In this document: positions 52,643-60,506 of the stretch, one piece after another
Numbering within the stretch: position 1 is the first letter of the stretch
Layout: each line of letters begins with the position of its first letter
NCBI GenBank assembly: GCA_944320975.1
Contig: CALUJM010000008.1
Span: forward strand, 1 to 64,000
DNA from: an uncultured Atopobiaceae bacterium
Lineage (GTDB): Bacteria > Actinomycetota > Coriobacteriia > Coriobacteriales > Atopobiaceae
Direction: 5' to 3'
DNA: 64,000 bases
Notes under the pieces: generated by a model
The model's input: only the letters and a program-made list of their open reading frames with translations
Database searches by the model: none
What the model was told of the DNA's origin: nothing
Position numbers and translations under genes: made by a program

Positions 52643-53803
52643 CTAGGCCGCCCGGTAGGGGACCCGGTCGCGCATGATGGCGTAGATCACCTTCAGGCGC
52701 TTGCGGGCGACCGCCTTGAGCGCCTTGTTGTGCCGCATGCCGCGCCCCCGGCACTCCTCGTAGTACCTGCCGAACTCGTTCTTCGTCCCGATGAGGGAGT
52801 TGCACGAGAATGTCAGCAGGTTCTTGAGGGGCTTGCTCCCGCCCCGCTTCGGCTTCGTCGACCTGGCGCTCGTGCCCGACTGGCTGTCGGCGGGCGCGAT
52901 GCCGCAGTAGCTGGCGAGCTCGTCGTGGCTCCGGAACATCGTCACGTCGACCGAGGCCACGAGCGCCGCGGCGGTCCTGGGGCCGATGCCGGGCACCGTG
53001 AGCAGGGCCTCGTAGGTCGCGTCGCCCTCGAGCAGCTCCCCGATGGCCGCGTCGAGGGCGGAGACCTCGGCGTCGCGGGCGAGGACCTGCCCCGCGAGCA
53101 TGGAGGCGAGCGCCCCCTCGGCGCGGACCTCCGGGCGCGACGCCGCGGAGGCGGAGAGCGCCTCCCAGAACGCGTCCTCCCTGCCGCCGCGCGCGCCGGC
53201 GAGCTCGCGGTAGCGCTCCACGCCCGCCGCCGCGCAGCCGTGGGCCGACCCGAGGGCGGCAAGCACCTCGAGCTGCCAGCGCCTGGACGGGTCGAGCGCC
53301 GCCTCGAGGGCGGGGTCGGCCTCGAGGAGCACGGCCCGGAGCCGGTTGAGCGACTCGGTGCGCCCCTTCACGCAGAACGCGCGCTGGGACGAGAGCATCC
53401 TGGGCGACGCGCGCCTCTCGTCCTCCTCGGGGACCTCGCGCAGCGTCCAGGGCATCCCGAGCGCCGTCCGCGCGATCACCTCCGCGTCCAGCTCGTCGGT
53501 CTTGGCCGTCGCCGGGAACATCTCGCGGGCCCGCTTCTCCGCCTTCCCGGGCAGGTAGGCGACGCGCATCCCCGCGGCGCGCGCCCTGGAGAGCACGAGC
53601 GCGCCGATGTTGCGCCGCTGGTCCACGACGACGAGGGCGCCGGCGCCCGCCTCGGCGAGCACGCGGTCGATCGCCGCGGGCCGGTTGTCGACTCGCTCGC
53701 TGAGGACGGCCTCGCCGCCGGCGCCGACGCCGAAGGCCCAGTGGAACGACTTGCCGACGTCGAAGCCGACCACGGCGGCGGGCTTCTTCACGCGCCTTCC
53801 CAT
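52643..53803 (-). CDS. IS110-family transposase (DEDD recombinase)
   Basis: 386 residues, complete. The N-terminal RuvC-like DEDD domain shows AAVVGFDVGKSFHWAFGV and TAKTDELDAEVIARTALG. The C-terminal part has the helix-hairpin-helix LLTVPGIGPRTAAALVASV, CGIAPADSQSGTS with the conserved serine, and KRGGSKPLKNLLTFSCNSLI. Such enzymes are guided by an RNA made from the element itself. The start MGRRVKKPAAVVGFD is upstream of all motifs. Confidence 0.95.
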   Translation of the reverse strand: MGRRVKKPAAVVGFDVGKSFHWAFGVGAGGEAVLSERVDNRPAAIDRVLAEAGAGALVVVDQRRNIGALVLSRARAAGMRVAYLPGKAEKRAREMFPATAKTDELDAEVIARTALGMPWTLREVPEEDERRASPRMLSSQRAFCVKGRTESLNRLRAVLLEADPALEAALDPSRRWQLEVLAALGSAHGCAAAGVERYRELAGARGGREDAFWEALSASAASRPEVRAEGALASMLAGQVLARDAEVSALDAAIGELLEGDATYEALLTVPGIGPRTAAALVASVDVTMFRSHDELASYCGIAPADSQSGTSARSTKPKRGGSKPLKNLLTFSCNSLIGTKNEFGRYYEECRGRGMRHNKALKAVARKRLKVIYAIMRDRVPYRAA

Positions 53804-53814
53804 GGTGTATCCTC

Positions 53815-54040
53815 CAATCAGGTCGGCCGGCCCGACTCCGCCGCGGGGTCGACAGCCACATTACCCGGCCGTGGCGCCGCGCGCCCGGCACTTCTCTATC
53901 AGTCGTCTCCCGCGGCTCCTCCGCCCCGGTGGCAGCACCCCCCGGACCCTCGCGGGGCAGGGAAAAAGGGCCATCCGGGGCGGCAGGCCGGCGGCCCCGA
54001 GGGGCCCGGCACCATGGTATTTCCCAGATTGGGAAATGAA
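53815..54040 (-). ncRNA. Probable IS110 bridge-RNA region
   Basis: Non-coding DNA upstream of the transposase start on the minus strand. It has several inverted repeats, for example GGCCGG- and GGGGCC-rich stems between 53825 and 54015 and the perfect ATTTCCCA/TGGGAAAT stem (54019-54037). In IS110-type elements the bridge RNA with target and donor loops comes from this side. I cannot assign the loops by eye. Confidence 0.45.
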
Positions 54041-54065
54041 AAAAGAGCCGCCCTCGGGACGGCTC
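54036..54065 (-). terminator. Minus-strand terminator-like hairpin at the IS110 end
   Basis: GAGCCG (54045-54050) pairs with CGGCTC (54060-54065) plus inner GG/CC pairs. Read on the minus strand it is followed by six T. It may shield the element from transcription coming from the right. Confidence 0.5.
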
Positions 54066-54073
54066 AAACTGTA

Positions 54074-57000
54074 ATGGGCGTCGAGTACAACTACGCGCTC
54101 AAGGGCGCGACGCCCGCCGACGCCACCGAGGTGCAGGGGACAGGCGCGGAGGTCACCTTCGACAACCTGACGCCCGGCGCCGAGTACGATATCTATGCGC
54201 GCACGCCGGCCTCGAACACGGAGAAGCACTTCCACTCCTTTGAGGTGCGCGAGACGGTAAAGACCATGGACGCAGGCTATAAGGCGCCGCAGCTCACGGG
54301 GTCCTACGTGCCGAGCACCCAGACCGAGAACGCGTTCACCTACACCGTTCAGGTGGCTGACCCCATCGACGGTGCCAGCTACCAGTACAGCATGGACGGG
54401 GAGACGTGGCAGCCCGCCGCGACGTTCGACGGCTTCACGGTTGGTCAGACCCAGACGTTCTACGTCAAGGACATGGGCTCTGAGGACAGGATGCCTGGTC
54501 AGGTTGCCACCATCACGGTGGCCTTCGCCAAGCTTGCGGGCCAGGCGACGGTGACGATGCCGGAGACGACTTGGGCCTACGATGTCGGACAGATCGCGCA
54601 TGAGCCTCAGGTGAGCACGACCACCAACACCGGAGCGGAATACACCCTGACCTACGAGCAATTCGTTGAGGGCGAGGGCAGCGAGCCCGACACGTGGGCG
54701 GCGTACACTCCCGCCGAGGGAGAGCCCGCCCAGCCGGTGGACGTGGGCAGGTATCGCGTGACGGTCTCCTATGAGGCGACGGCCCACTACGAGGCCGTGA
54801 CCTCCGAGCCGGTCGAGTTCACCATCACACAGCGCGAGTTCACATATGACCAGATGCAGAATGCAGTGGTTGAATGGGCGTCCGAACTCGTCTACAACGG
54901 TGAGACACAGGCTCCGACGCTCAAGTCTGTCACCATCGACGGAATCGCGTATCCCGCCGATGATTTTAGGGCCGATCATTATTCCGCTGGCGCCGATGCG
55001 GGGACGTACCACTCCGCTATCCATTGCGCCGGGGACAATATCAAGCTCTCGGGGAGTGCCTACCCGTCGTATGAGATTGCCCCGCTCCCCGTCGAACTTG
55101 AGTGGTCTGAGGAGACTACGTTCACCTACAACGGAGAGAGGCAGTTTCCGGAGGCGACGATCGCAAACCTCGTCGAGGGAGACAGCGTCTCGCTGCGGTA
55201 TAAATACCAGAGCGACAACGAGATGAACAATGATTGGCCCGTGGCAGCGGACGAGTACGTCGCGACTGTCGAGCGACTCTCCGGGGCCGACTCCAAGAAC
55301 TATACGCTCGAGGGTGTGACCGAGGGCCTCAGCTGCAAGTTCACAATCAAGAAGAGCGATGCCACCCCGCAGGTGACTGCCAAGACGTATAGCAGTACGT
55401 GGGACGAGCAGGACGAGTTCACGTACGGGGATGTGATTAGAGTTCGCGGCAACATAATCCCGACGGATGCGGCCTCGAGCGCCTCTACGTTGGCGAACGG
55501 TTTCGCGGATGCCGGAACGGGCCAGGTCGCCCTCTTCTACGATGCGGACAAGGACGGAACTGCCGAGCTGCAGGTCTCTGAGCCGTATCCCGTCTACGAG
55601 TCTTTTGACACCATGTACGTCCTCACCTACGACACCGCGAGCCGCCTGCTGCCCACGGGCGAGAAGGTCGAGCTCGAGGTGCGCTATATGGGCGGCGACA
55701 GCATGCCCGGCGCCTCGACGACGGTGACCGTCACCATCGCCAAGAGGGCGCTCACGCCCACCTCCATCGAGGTCGTGGGCGCCGGCCGCGCCTACGACGG
55801 CACGACCGGGCTGCCCGAGGGCGCCGCGGTGAGCGTCGGGTTCACGGGCGCGCTCGAGGGCGACGCCGTCGGGCTCGTCGCCACCGACGCGGCTTACGTG
55901 TCCGCGGGCGCGGGCACCAAGACGGTCAGCGCGAAGTCCTTCTCGCCCACAACGGACGCCGAGGGCGTGGACTGGTCGCAGTGGTACGAGGCCGCGGCCC
56001 CGGCCGAGGCCCTGACGGCCGAGGACGCCGAGGGCATCTCGCAGGCCGCCCCCACGCTCACCGACGCCGCCGACCCGCAGGAGCTCCCCTCCGGCGCCAC
56101 GGCCGGCGACCTCGAGGAACCGTCGTTCGCGGGCGTGGGCGGCGAGCCGCTCGGGGGCACGCTGACCTGGTACTCCGACGAGGGGCGCACCCAGCCGCTC
56201 TCCGAGGGCGACGCCCTGGGCTCCGGACAGAGGACGCTCTGGTGGCGCTTCGTGCCGGCGGACCCCAACTACTCAGCGGCCGAGGGCTCCGTCACGGTCT
56301 CCGTGGCCGCCCCGCCCGCGCCGTCGCGCCCGTCCTTCCCCGTCGAGGTCGTGGCGGTCGGGGGCGGCTCCGCCTCCGCCTCGCCCTCCCGCCCGCGCGA
56401 GGGGGACGAGGTCACGGTCTCGGCCGAGCCCGGCGAGGGCCGCGTCGTGGGGTCTGTGGAGGTCGTCGACGCCTCCGGCGCGCCCGTCGAGGTGGCGGGC
56501 AACGGCGACGGGACCTGGTCGTTCGTGCAGCCCGGCTCGGCCGTCACGGTGACCGTGACCTTCGCCTGCGGCGGCGGGGAGCTCTGCCCCTCGGCCGGCT
56601 TCCCCGACGTCGACCAATCGCAGTGGTATCACGGCGCCGTGGACTGGGCGCTCGAGAGCGGCACCATGTCCGGCTACGCCACCGGCCTCTTCGGCCCGGG
56701 CGACCCGCTCGCCCGCGAGCAGGCCGCCGCGGTGCTCTACAACCTGCTGGGGGAGGACGCCGACGCCCCGGCCGCCCCGCACGCGGACGTCGACGCCGCG
56801 CAGTGGTATGCCCGCGCCGTGGCCTGGGCGGTCTCCGAGGGCGTCATGTCGGGCTACGACGGGGCGACCTTCGGCGTGGGCGACCCGCTCACCCGCGAGC
56901 AGTTCGCCGCCGTGCTCGCCAACGCCTGCGGCGCCGACGTCGCCTCGGCCGACCAGTCCCCCTCGACGCCTTCCCCGACGCCGGGGACGTGTCGCCCTGG

Positions 57001-57162
57001 GCCCGCCGCGCCGTGGCCTGGGCCGTCTCCGGGGGCCTGCTCGAGGGCGAGGAGGCGCCCGGCGGCGGCCGCGCCCTGGCCCCGGGCCGGGCGGTCACCC
57101 GAGCCGAGATGGCCGCGATGGCGATGCGCGCCGTGCGCGCCGGCGTGCTCGAGATCGGGTAG
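54074..57162 (+). pseudogene. SLH-domain surface protein, 5'-truncated and frameshifted
   Basis: About 1030 residues remain of a large cell-surface protein. From the N-terminal side: a fibronectin-like piece (GVEYNYALKGATP...LTPGAEYDIYART), several Ig/MBG-like repeats (YTFTY-, FTYNGERQFPEATIANLVEGDS-type), a YDG-like domain (RAYDGTTGLPEGAAV), a SYxS-type repeat and three SLH repeats (FPDVDQSQWYHGAVDWALESG, HADVDAAQWYARAVAWAVSEG, FPDAGDVSPWARRAVAWAVSGG). SLH domains bind secondary wall polymer. There is no signal peptide or ribosome-binding site at 54074. The third SLH repeat is in another frame after a C5 tract (56958-56962), ending at TAG 57160-57162. The part 54850-55620 is AT-richer with different codon use. 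Confidence 0.75.
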
Positions 57163-57168
57163 CGACAG

Positions 57169-57210
57169 CGGCGCCCGGCCCCCGACGCGGGGCCGGGCGC
57201 CGCGACTTTT
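57169..57210 (+). terminator. Terminator of the surface-protein gene
   Basis: Perfect 13-bp stem GGCGCCCGGCCCC (57170-57182) / GGGGCCGGGCGCC (57189-57201), followed by GCGACTTTT. Confidence 0.85.
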
Positions 57211-57223
57211 CCAGCCCTGCGCC

Positions 57224-57287
57224 GAGCATGCCATATGGGACGGAACCCGACCCAGTCCCGCCGGATTCCGTCCCATATGGCATGCTC
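57224..57287. repeat. 22-bp perfect inverted repeat
   Basis: Arms 57224-57245 (GAGCATGCCATATGGGACGG...) and 57266-57287 are exact reverse complements around a 20-nt loop. The inner CCATATGG is itself a palindrome. No T-run follows. Confidence 0.9.
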
Positions 57288-57340
57288 GAGCCGCGCCCCC
57301 TTGCCGCTGGTCTCGAGCGCGCCTCACCGCCCCCCGCCCG

Positions 57341-57574
57341 CCTGCAAAAACGCCCTCCAGTCCATATCTGGCGGCCGCCGCCTGCAAAATCGGGCTTCGG
57401 TCCATGGCTTTTTCGGCCCGCCCGCCCGAGCGAATCTCGAATGCCTTAATTGTTATGCGTGGCGCTTTACCCCATGACACGCGCCTTTCCTCGAGGGGCC
57501 ATTTTTTCATGGACTGAAGGGCGATTTTGCGGACGGCGGCCGCGGGATATGGGCCGAAGCCCGATTTTGCAGAT
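57341..57574. repeat. Four-copy TGCAAAATCG element upstream of truA
   Basis: The word TGCAAAATCGGGCTTCGGTC occurs in four variants, two forward (57343, 57382) and two reverse (about 57510-57535 and 57552-57572). Whole flanks of about 76 bp (57341-57416 and 57499-57574) align as an imperfect inverted repeat. The ~80-bp centre is AT-richer. It looks like a MITE or a REP-type doublet. No gene is seen in the 57211-57668 gap. Confidence 0.75.
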
Positions 57575-57668
57575 CGCCGCGGCCCCTCGTGCCTGCGCCC
57601 TCCTCGATTCCCGCCCCCGCGCCCACGGCGCCCCGCGTGCTACCCTTACGGGGACAGAAAGGATCCCC

Positions 57669-58466
57669 ATGCACGAAGGCGCCACCCTTGTCATACGCCT
57701 CGGCTACCGCGGAGCAGGTTTCGCGGGCTTTGCCGAGCAGCCCGGCGGCGTGCGCACGGTCGCCGGAGAGCTTCGCCGTGCGCTCGAGACGGCCCTGCGC
57801 CGCCCCTGCGAGCTCACCTGCGCCGGCCGCACGGACGCCGGCGTCCACGCCATCGCGCAGTACGTGAGCGTGCCCGTCTCCCCCGAGGAGGCGCAGCTCC
57901 CGGGCACCCGGCTCATGCGCAGCCTCGTGGCGCTCACCCCCGACGACCTCTCGGTCCAGGCCCTCTTCCGCGCGCCCGCAGGCTTCTCGGCTCGCTTCGA
58001 CGCCCTCGCGCGCAGCTATCGCTACCGCATCGCCGCCTCGGACGCGCGGCCGGTCCTTTCCTGGGACCACGCCTGGTGGTTTCGCGGCTCGCTCGACGCC
58101 GCCGCCATGGACGCCGCCGCCCAGGCCCTCGTGGGCGAGCATGACTTCAAGAGCTTCTGCAAGGCCACCTCGGCTGAGGGCAAGCCCACCTGCCGCTACG
58201 TGTCACGCCTCTCCGTGGGTCGCGTGACCGAGGCGGGGGAGGAGCTCGTCGCCATCGACGTCACGGGCAACGCCTTCCTGCACAACATGGTCCGCACCAT
58301 CGCTGGCACGCTCGTGGAGGTGGGCCGCGGCCACCGCGACGCCGCCTGGGTCGCCCGGGCGCTCGAGGCGCGCGACCGAGCCGCCGCCGGGCCCTGCGCC
58401 CCCGCGAAAGGCCTCACGTTCGTCGGGGTAGAATACCCCGAGCACACCCTCGCGCCCTGGGAGTGA
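57669..58466 (+). CDS. truA: tRNA pseudouridine(38-40) synthase
   Basis: 265 residues. It modifies the anticodon arm of tRNAs. Catalytic D56 lies in CAGRTDAGVHAIAQ. LIRLGYRGAGFAGFAEQPG and GNAFLHNMVRTIAGTLVEVGRG are family motifs. The ATG at 57669 follows AGAAAGGATCC; longer in-frame starts run into the repeat element. In Firmicutes truA follows ecfT directly; here 6.5 kb of accessory DNA intervenes. Confidence 0.94.
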   Translation: MHEGATLVIRLGYRGAGFAGFAEQPGGVRTVAGELRRALETALRRPCELTCAGRTDAGVHAIAQYVSVPVSPEEAQLPGTRLMRSLVALTPDDLSVQALFRAPAGFSARFDALARSYRYRIAASDARPVLSWDHAWWFRGSLDAAAMDAAAQALVGEHDFKSFCKATSAEGKPTCRYVSRLSVGRVTEAGEELVAIDVTGNAFLHNMVRTIAGTLVEVGRGHRDAAWVARALEARDRAAAGPCAPAKGLTFVGVEYPEHTLAPWE

Positions 58467-58493
58467 CGGGCGCCCATCAACGAAGGAAGCGCC

Positions 58494-59414
58494 GTGGATC
58501 TGTTCCTGCACGTCCTCGAGCACAGCGTGGGCGACACGCTGCGGCTCGTGCCGTTCCTGTTCATCACCTACCTCGCCATGGAGGCGCTCGAGCACGCCAG
58601 CGCCGACCGCGTCCAGGCCGTCGTGGAGCGCTCCGGCAAGGCGGGCCCGGCCGCGGGCGCGCTGCTGGGCGCCGTCCCGCAGTGCGGCTTCTCCGCGATG
58701 GCGGCGACGCTCTACGCGGGCCGCGTGGTCACGGCGGGCACGCTCGTGGCCGTGATCCTCTCAACCTCGGACGAGATGATCCCCGTCTTCCTCGCGCACG
58801 GCGCTTCGGTCGGCAGCATGCTCGCCATCATGGCGACCAAGGTCGTCGCGGGCATCGTCGTGGGCTTTGCCGTGGACGCGGCCCTGCGCGCCCTGCGCCG
58901 CGCCGGCGACGGCCATGCCCACATCCACGAGCTCTGCGAGCGCGCCCACTGCCACTGCGACGACGTCGACCACGCAGAGGGCGGCCACGGCCACGACCAT
59001 GCGCACGGCCATGGCCGCTGGGCCGTGGTGCGCTCGGCGGCGGTCCACACCGTCCAGGTGAGCGCCTGGATCCTCGCGATCACCTTTGTCTTTGGCCTGG
59101 CCATGGAGCTCGTGGGCACCGAGTCGCTCGCGGCCGCCGTCGCCAACCATCCCGTGCGCGCCACCTTCCTCTCCGCGCTGGTGGGCCTGATCCCCAACTG
59201 CGCCGCGAGCGTCGCCATCACCGAGCTCTACCTCGAGGGCGCCCTCGCCGCGGGCCCCATGCTCGCCGGCCTTCTCGCCTCGGGGGGCGTGGGCCTGCTG
59301 GTGCTCTGGCGCACCAACGTCGACGCCCGCCAGAGCGCCGCCATCACGGCCTTCGTCTACGCCGCGGCCGTCGCCATCGGCCTCGCGGCGAGCGCCCTGG
59401 GCGTCACGTTCTAG
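58494..59414 (+). CDS. Putative ArsP_2-type heavy-metal exporter with His-rich loop
   Basis: 306 residues, GTG start after AACGAAGGAAGC. About ten membrane helices form two related halves. The first has GAVPQCGFSAMAATLYAGRVVTAGTLVAVILSTSDEMIP and the second GLIPNCAASVAITELYLEGALAAGPMLAGLLASGGVGLLVLW. Between them a cytosolic loop at about 140-180 is rich in His and Cys (HAHIHELCERAHCHCDDVDH, then GHGHDHAHGHGRW), typical of a metal sensor or buffer. The substrate could be zinc, manganese or arsenic; it is not determined. It begins 27 bp after truA and is probably co-transcribed. Confidence 0.75.
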   Translation: MDLFLHVLEHSVGDTLRLVPFLFITYLAMEALEHASADRVQAVVERSGKAGPAAGALLGAVPQCGFSAMAATLYAGRVVTAGTLVAVILSTSDEMIPVFLAHGASVGSMLAIMATKVVAGIVVGFAVDAALRALRRAGDGHAHIHELCERAHCHCDDVDHAEGGHGHDHAHGHGRWAVVRSAAVHTVQVSAWILAITFVFGLAMELVGTESLAAAVANHPVRATFLSALVGLIPNCAASVAITELYLEGALAAGPMLAGLLASGGVGLLVLWRTNVDARQSAAITAFVYAAAVAIGLAASALGVTF

Positions 59415-59486
59415 CCTCCCGTGCCGGCCGGTCTCTCCCGTCAGCTCACGCCGCGCCGCTAGCGAGCACAATCCGGTTCGATTTCC

Positions 59487-59492
59487 TATAAT
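59487..59492 (+). promoter_or_regulatory. -10 box upstream of the LCP-like gene
   Basis: Perfect TATAAT at 59487-59492 in an AT-rich island. The -35 position (GAGCAC) is poor, so an activator or an alternative sigma factor may be needed. A GCGAGAAGGACG word follows at about 59540. Confidence 0.5.
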
Positions 59493-59594
59493 CAGGGGGA
59501 CCGGCGCCCCGCGCGCCGGGTCATCGGATGATAAGAGGGCGAGAAGGACGCGCCGCCCGTGACGCGCCGCCCGCCCATTTCCTAGGGAGAAGCC

Positions 59595-60374
59595 ATGCCG
59601 AGGAAGCGCGAGAGGTTCGACAGGAGCGACGTTCCGCGCGAGAGCCCGTTTCGCAACGTCATCGGAGCCGTGGTGTGCGTGCTGGTGCTCGTCGCCGCGG
59701 CCGTCGTGGTCAAGGTCGTCTGGGATCGCGTGAGCCTGGAGAGCCGCCTGGGTGACGTCGACCTCTCGGACGCCCTCTCCGAGCAGGTCACGCAGGACCT
59801 CTCCGAGGGGACCGGCTTCGTCTACTCCGACAGCGCCTTCGAGGAGGCCGTCCTGTTCACCACGGACCCCTCGAGCGAGTCTACGCTCGCATCGGCCCGC
59901 GTCATCGCCATCAACATGACGCAGGGCACCGTCGAGCTCGCCAACATCCCCCTCTCCGCCAAGGTCGACTTCGAGAACTCTGCCACGCTCGCGGACGTCT
60001 TCGCGCGCTCGGGCGCGGACGCCGCGGTCGAGGCGCTCTCCGCGGCGGTGGGCATCACCTTCGAGCACGTGGTCGTCTCGTCCCAGGACGCGCTGACGGC
60101 GGCGACGGCGCTCGCGGGCGCCGGCGTCACCGACGTCGCCCGCGAGTCGCCCGACCTGCTCAGCACGCTGCGCACGGACATGAGCGCCTCAGAGCTCGTC
60201 TCCCTGGCCGAGACGCTCGCCTCCCTGGGCGCCTCCGCCGCGACGCCGTTCGACGCCCCCGTGGTGGCCGAGACCGTCACGGACGCGGACGGCAACGTCA
60301 CGGAGACGGGCGCCCAGCTCATCGACAAGACCCAGCTCGCGATCGCCCTCGGGCTGCTGGTGTCGCCGGCGTAG
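59595..60374 (+). CDS. Single-pass membrane protein with a degenerate LytR-CpsA-Psr-like domain
   Basis: 259 residues. A basic cytoplasmic N-terminus (PRKRERFDRSDVPRESPFRN) is followed by one membrane helix at about 22-43. The outer part has the order of an LCP domain: ASARVIAINMTQGTVELANIPLSAKVDFEN, then ALSAAVGITFEHVVVSSQDALTAATALAGAG. LCP enzymes attach wall polymers to peptidoglycan. However, the PRD arginine/aspartate and KIN motifs that bind the pyrophosphate are missing here, so it is probably non-catalytic, perhaps a partner or sensor. The assignment is by pattern and is uncertain. Confidence 0.5.
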   Translation: MPRKRERFDRSDVPRESPFRNVIGAVVCVLVLVAAAVVVKVVWDRVSLESRLGDVDLSDALSEQVTQDLSEGTGFVYSDSAFEEAVLFTTDPSSESTLASARVIAINMTQGTVELANIPLSAKVDFENSATLADVFARSGADAAVEALSAAVGITFEHVVVSSQDALTAATALAGAGVTDVARESPDLLSTLRTDMSASELVSLAETLASLGASAATPFDAPVVAETVTDADGNVTETGAQLIDKTQLAIALGLLVSPA

Positions 60375-60506
60375 CCGGCCCCGCCGCGACGCACTGTGCT
60401 CATTTTGCCAAGGCGCCCCCAAGACGCCACGGCCCGGCCGTCCCGCTGATACCCTAGGAGACGTGATTTCGCACGTTGCCTGTGGCAAGCGGGAGGACGC
60501 GGGTCA

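Larger units (their letters stand above)
52600..54045. mobile_element. IS110-family insertion sequence (ends approximate)
   Basis: Intact IS110-type transposase on the minus strand, with a ~230-bp structured non-coding stretch upstream of it and a short ~50-bp end downstream. Elements of this family lack terminal inverted repeats, so the exact ends cannot be read by eye. It separates a LytTR-type promoter from the truncated surface-protein gene. Confidence 0.75.

Noticed and set aside
52730..57517. One 1595-codon plus-strand frame running through the IS110 element and the surface protein
   Set aside because: The first third is antisense to the clearly coding transposase. The frame is open only because of GC bias. 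The real coding part starts after the element, and the frame leaves the SLH domain at the C5 tract.
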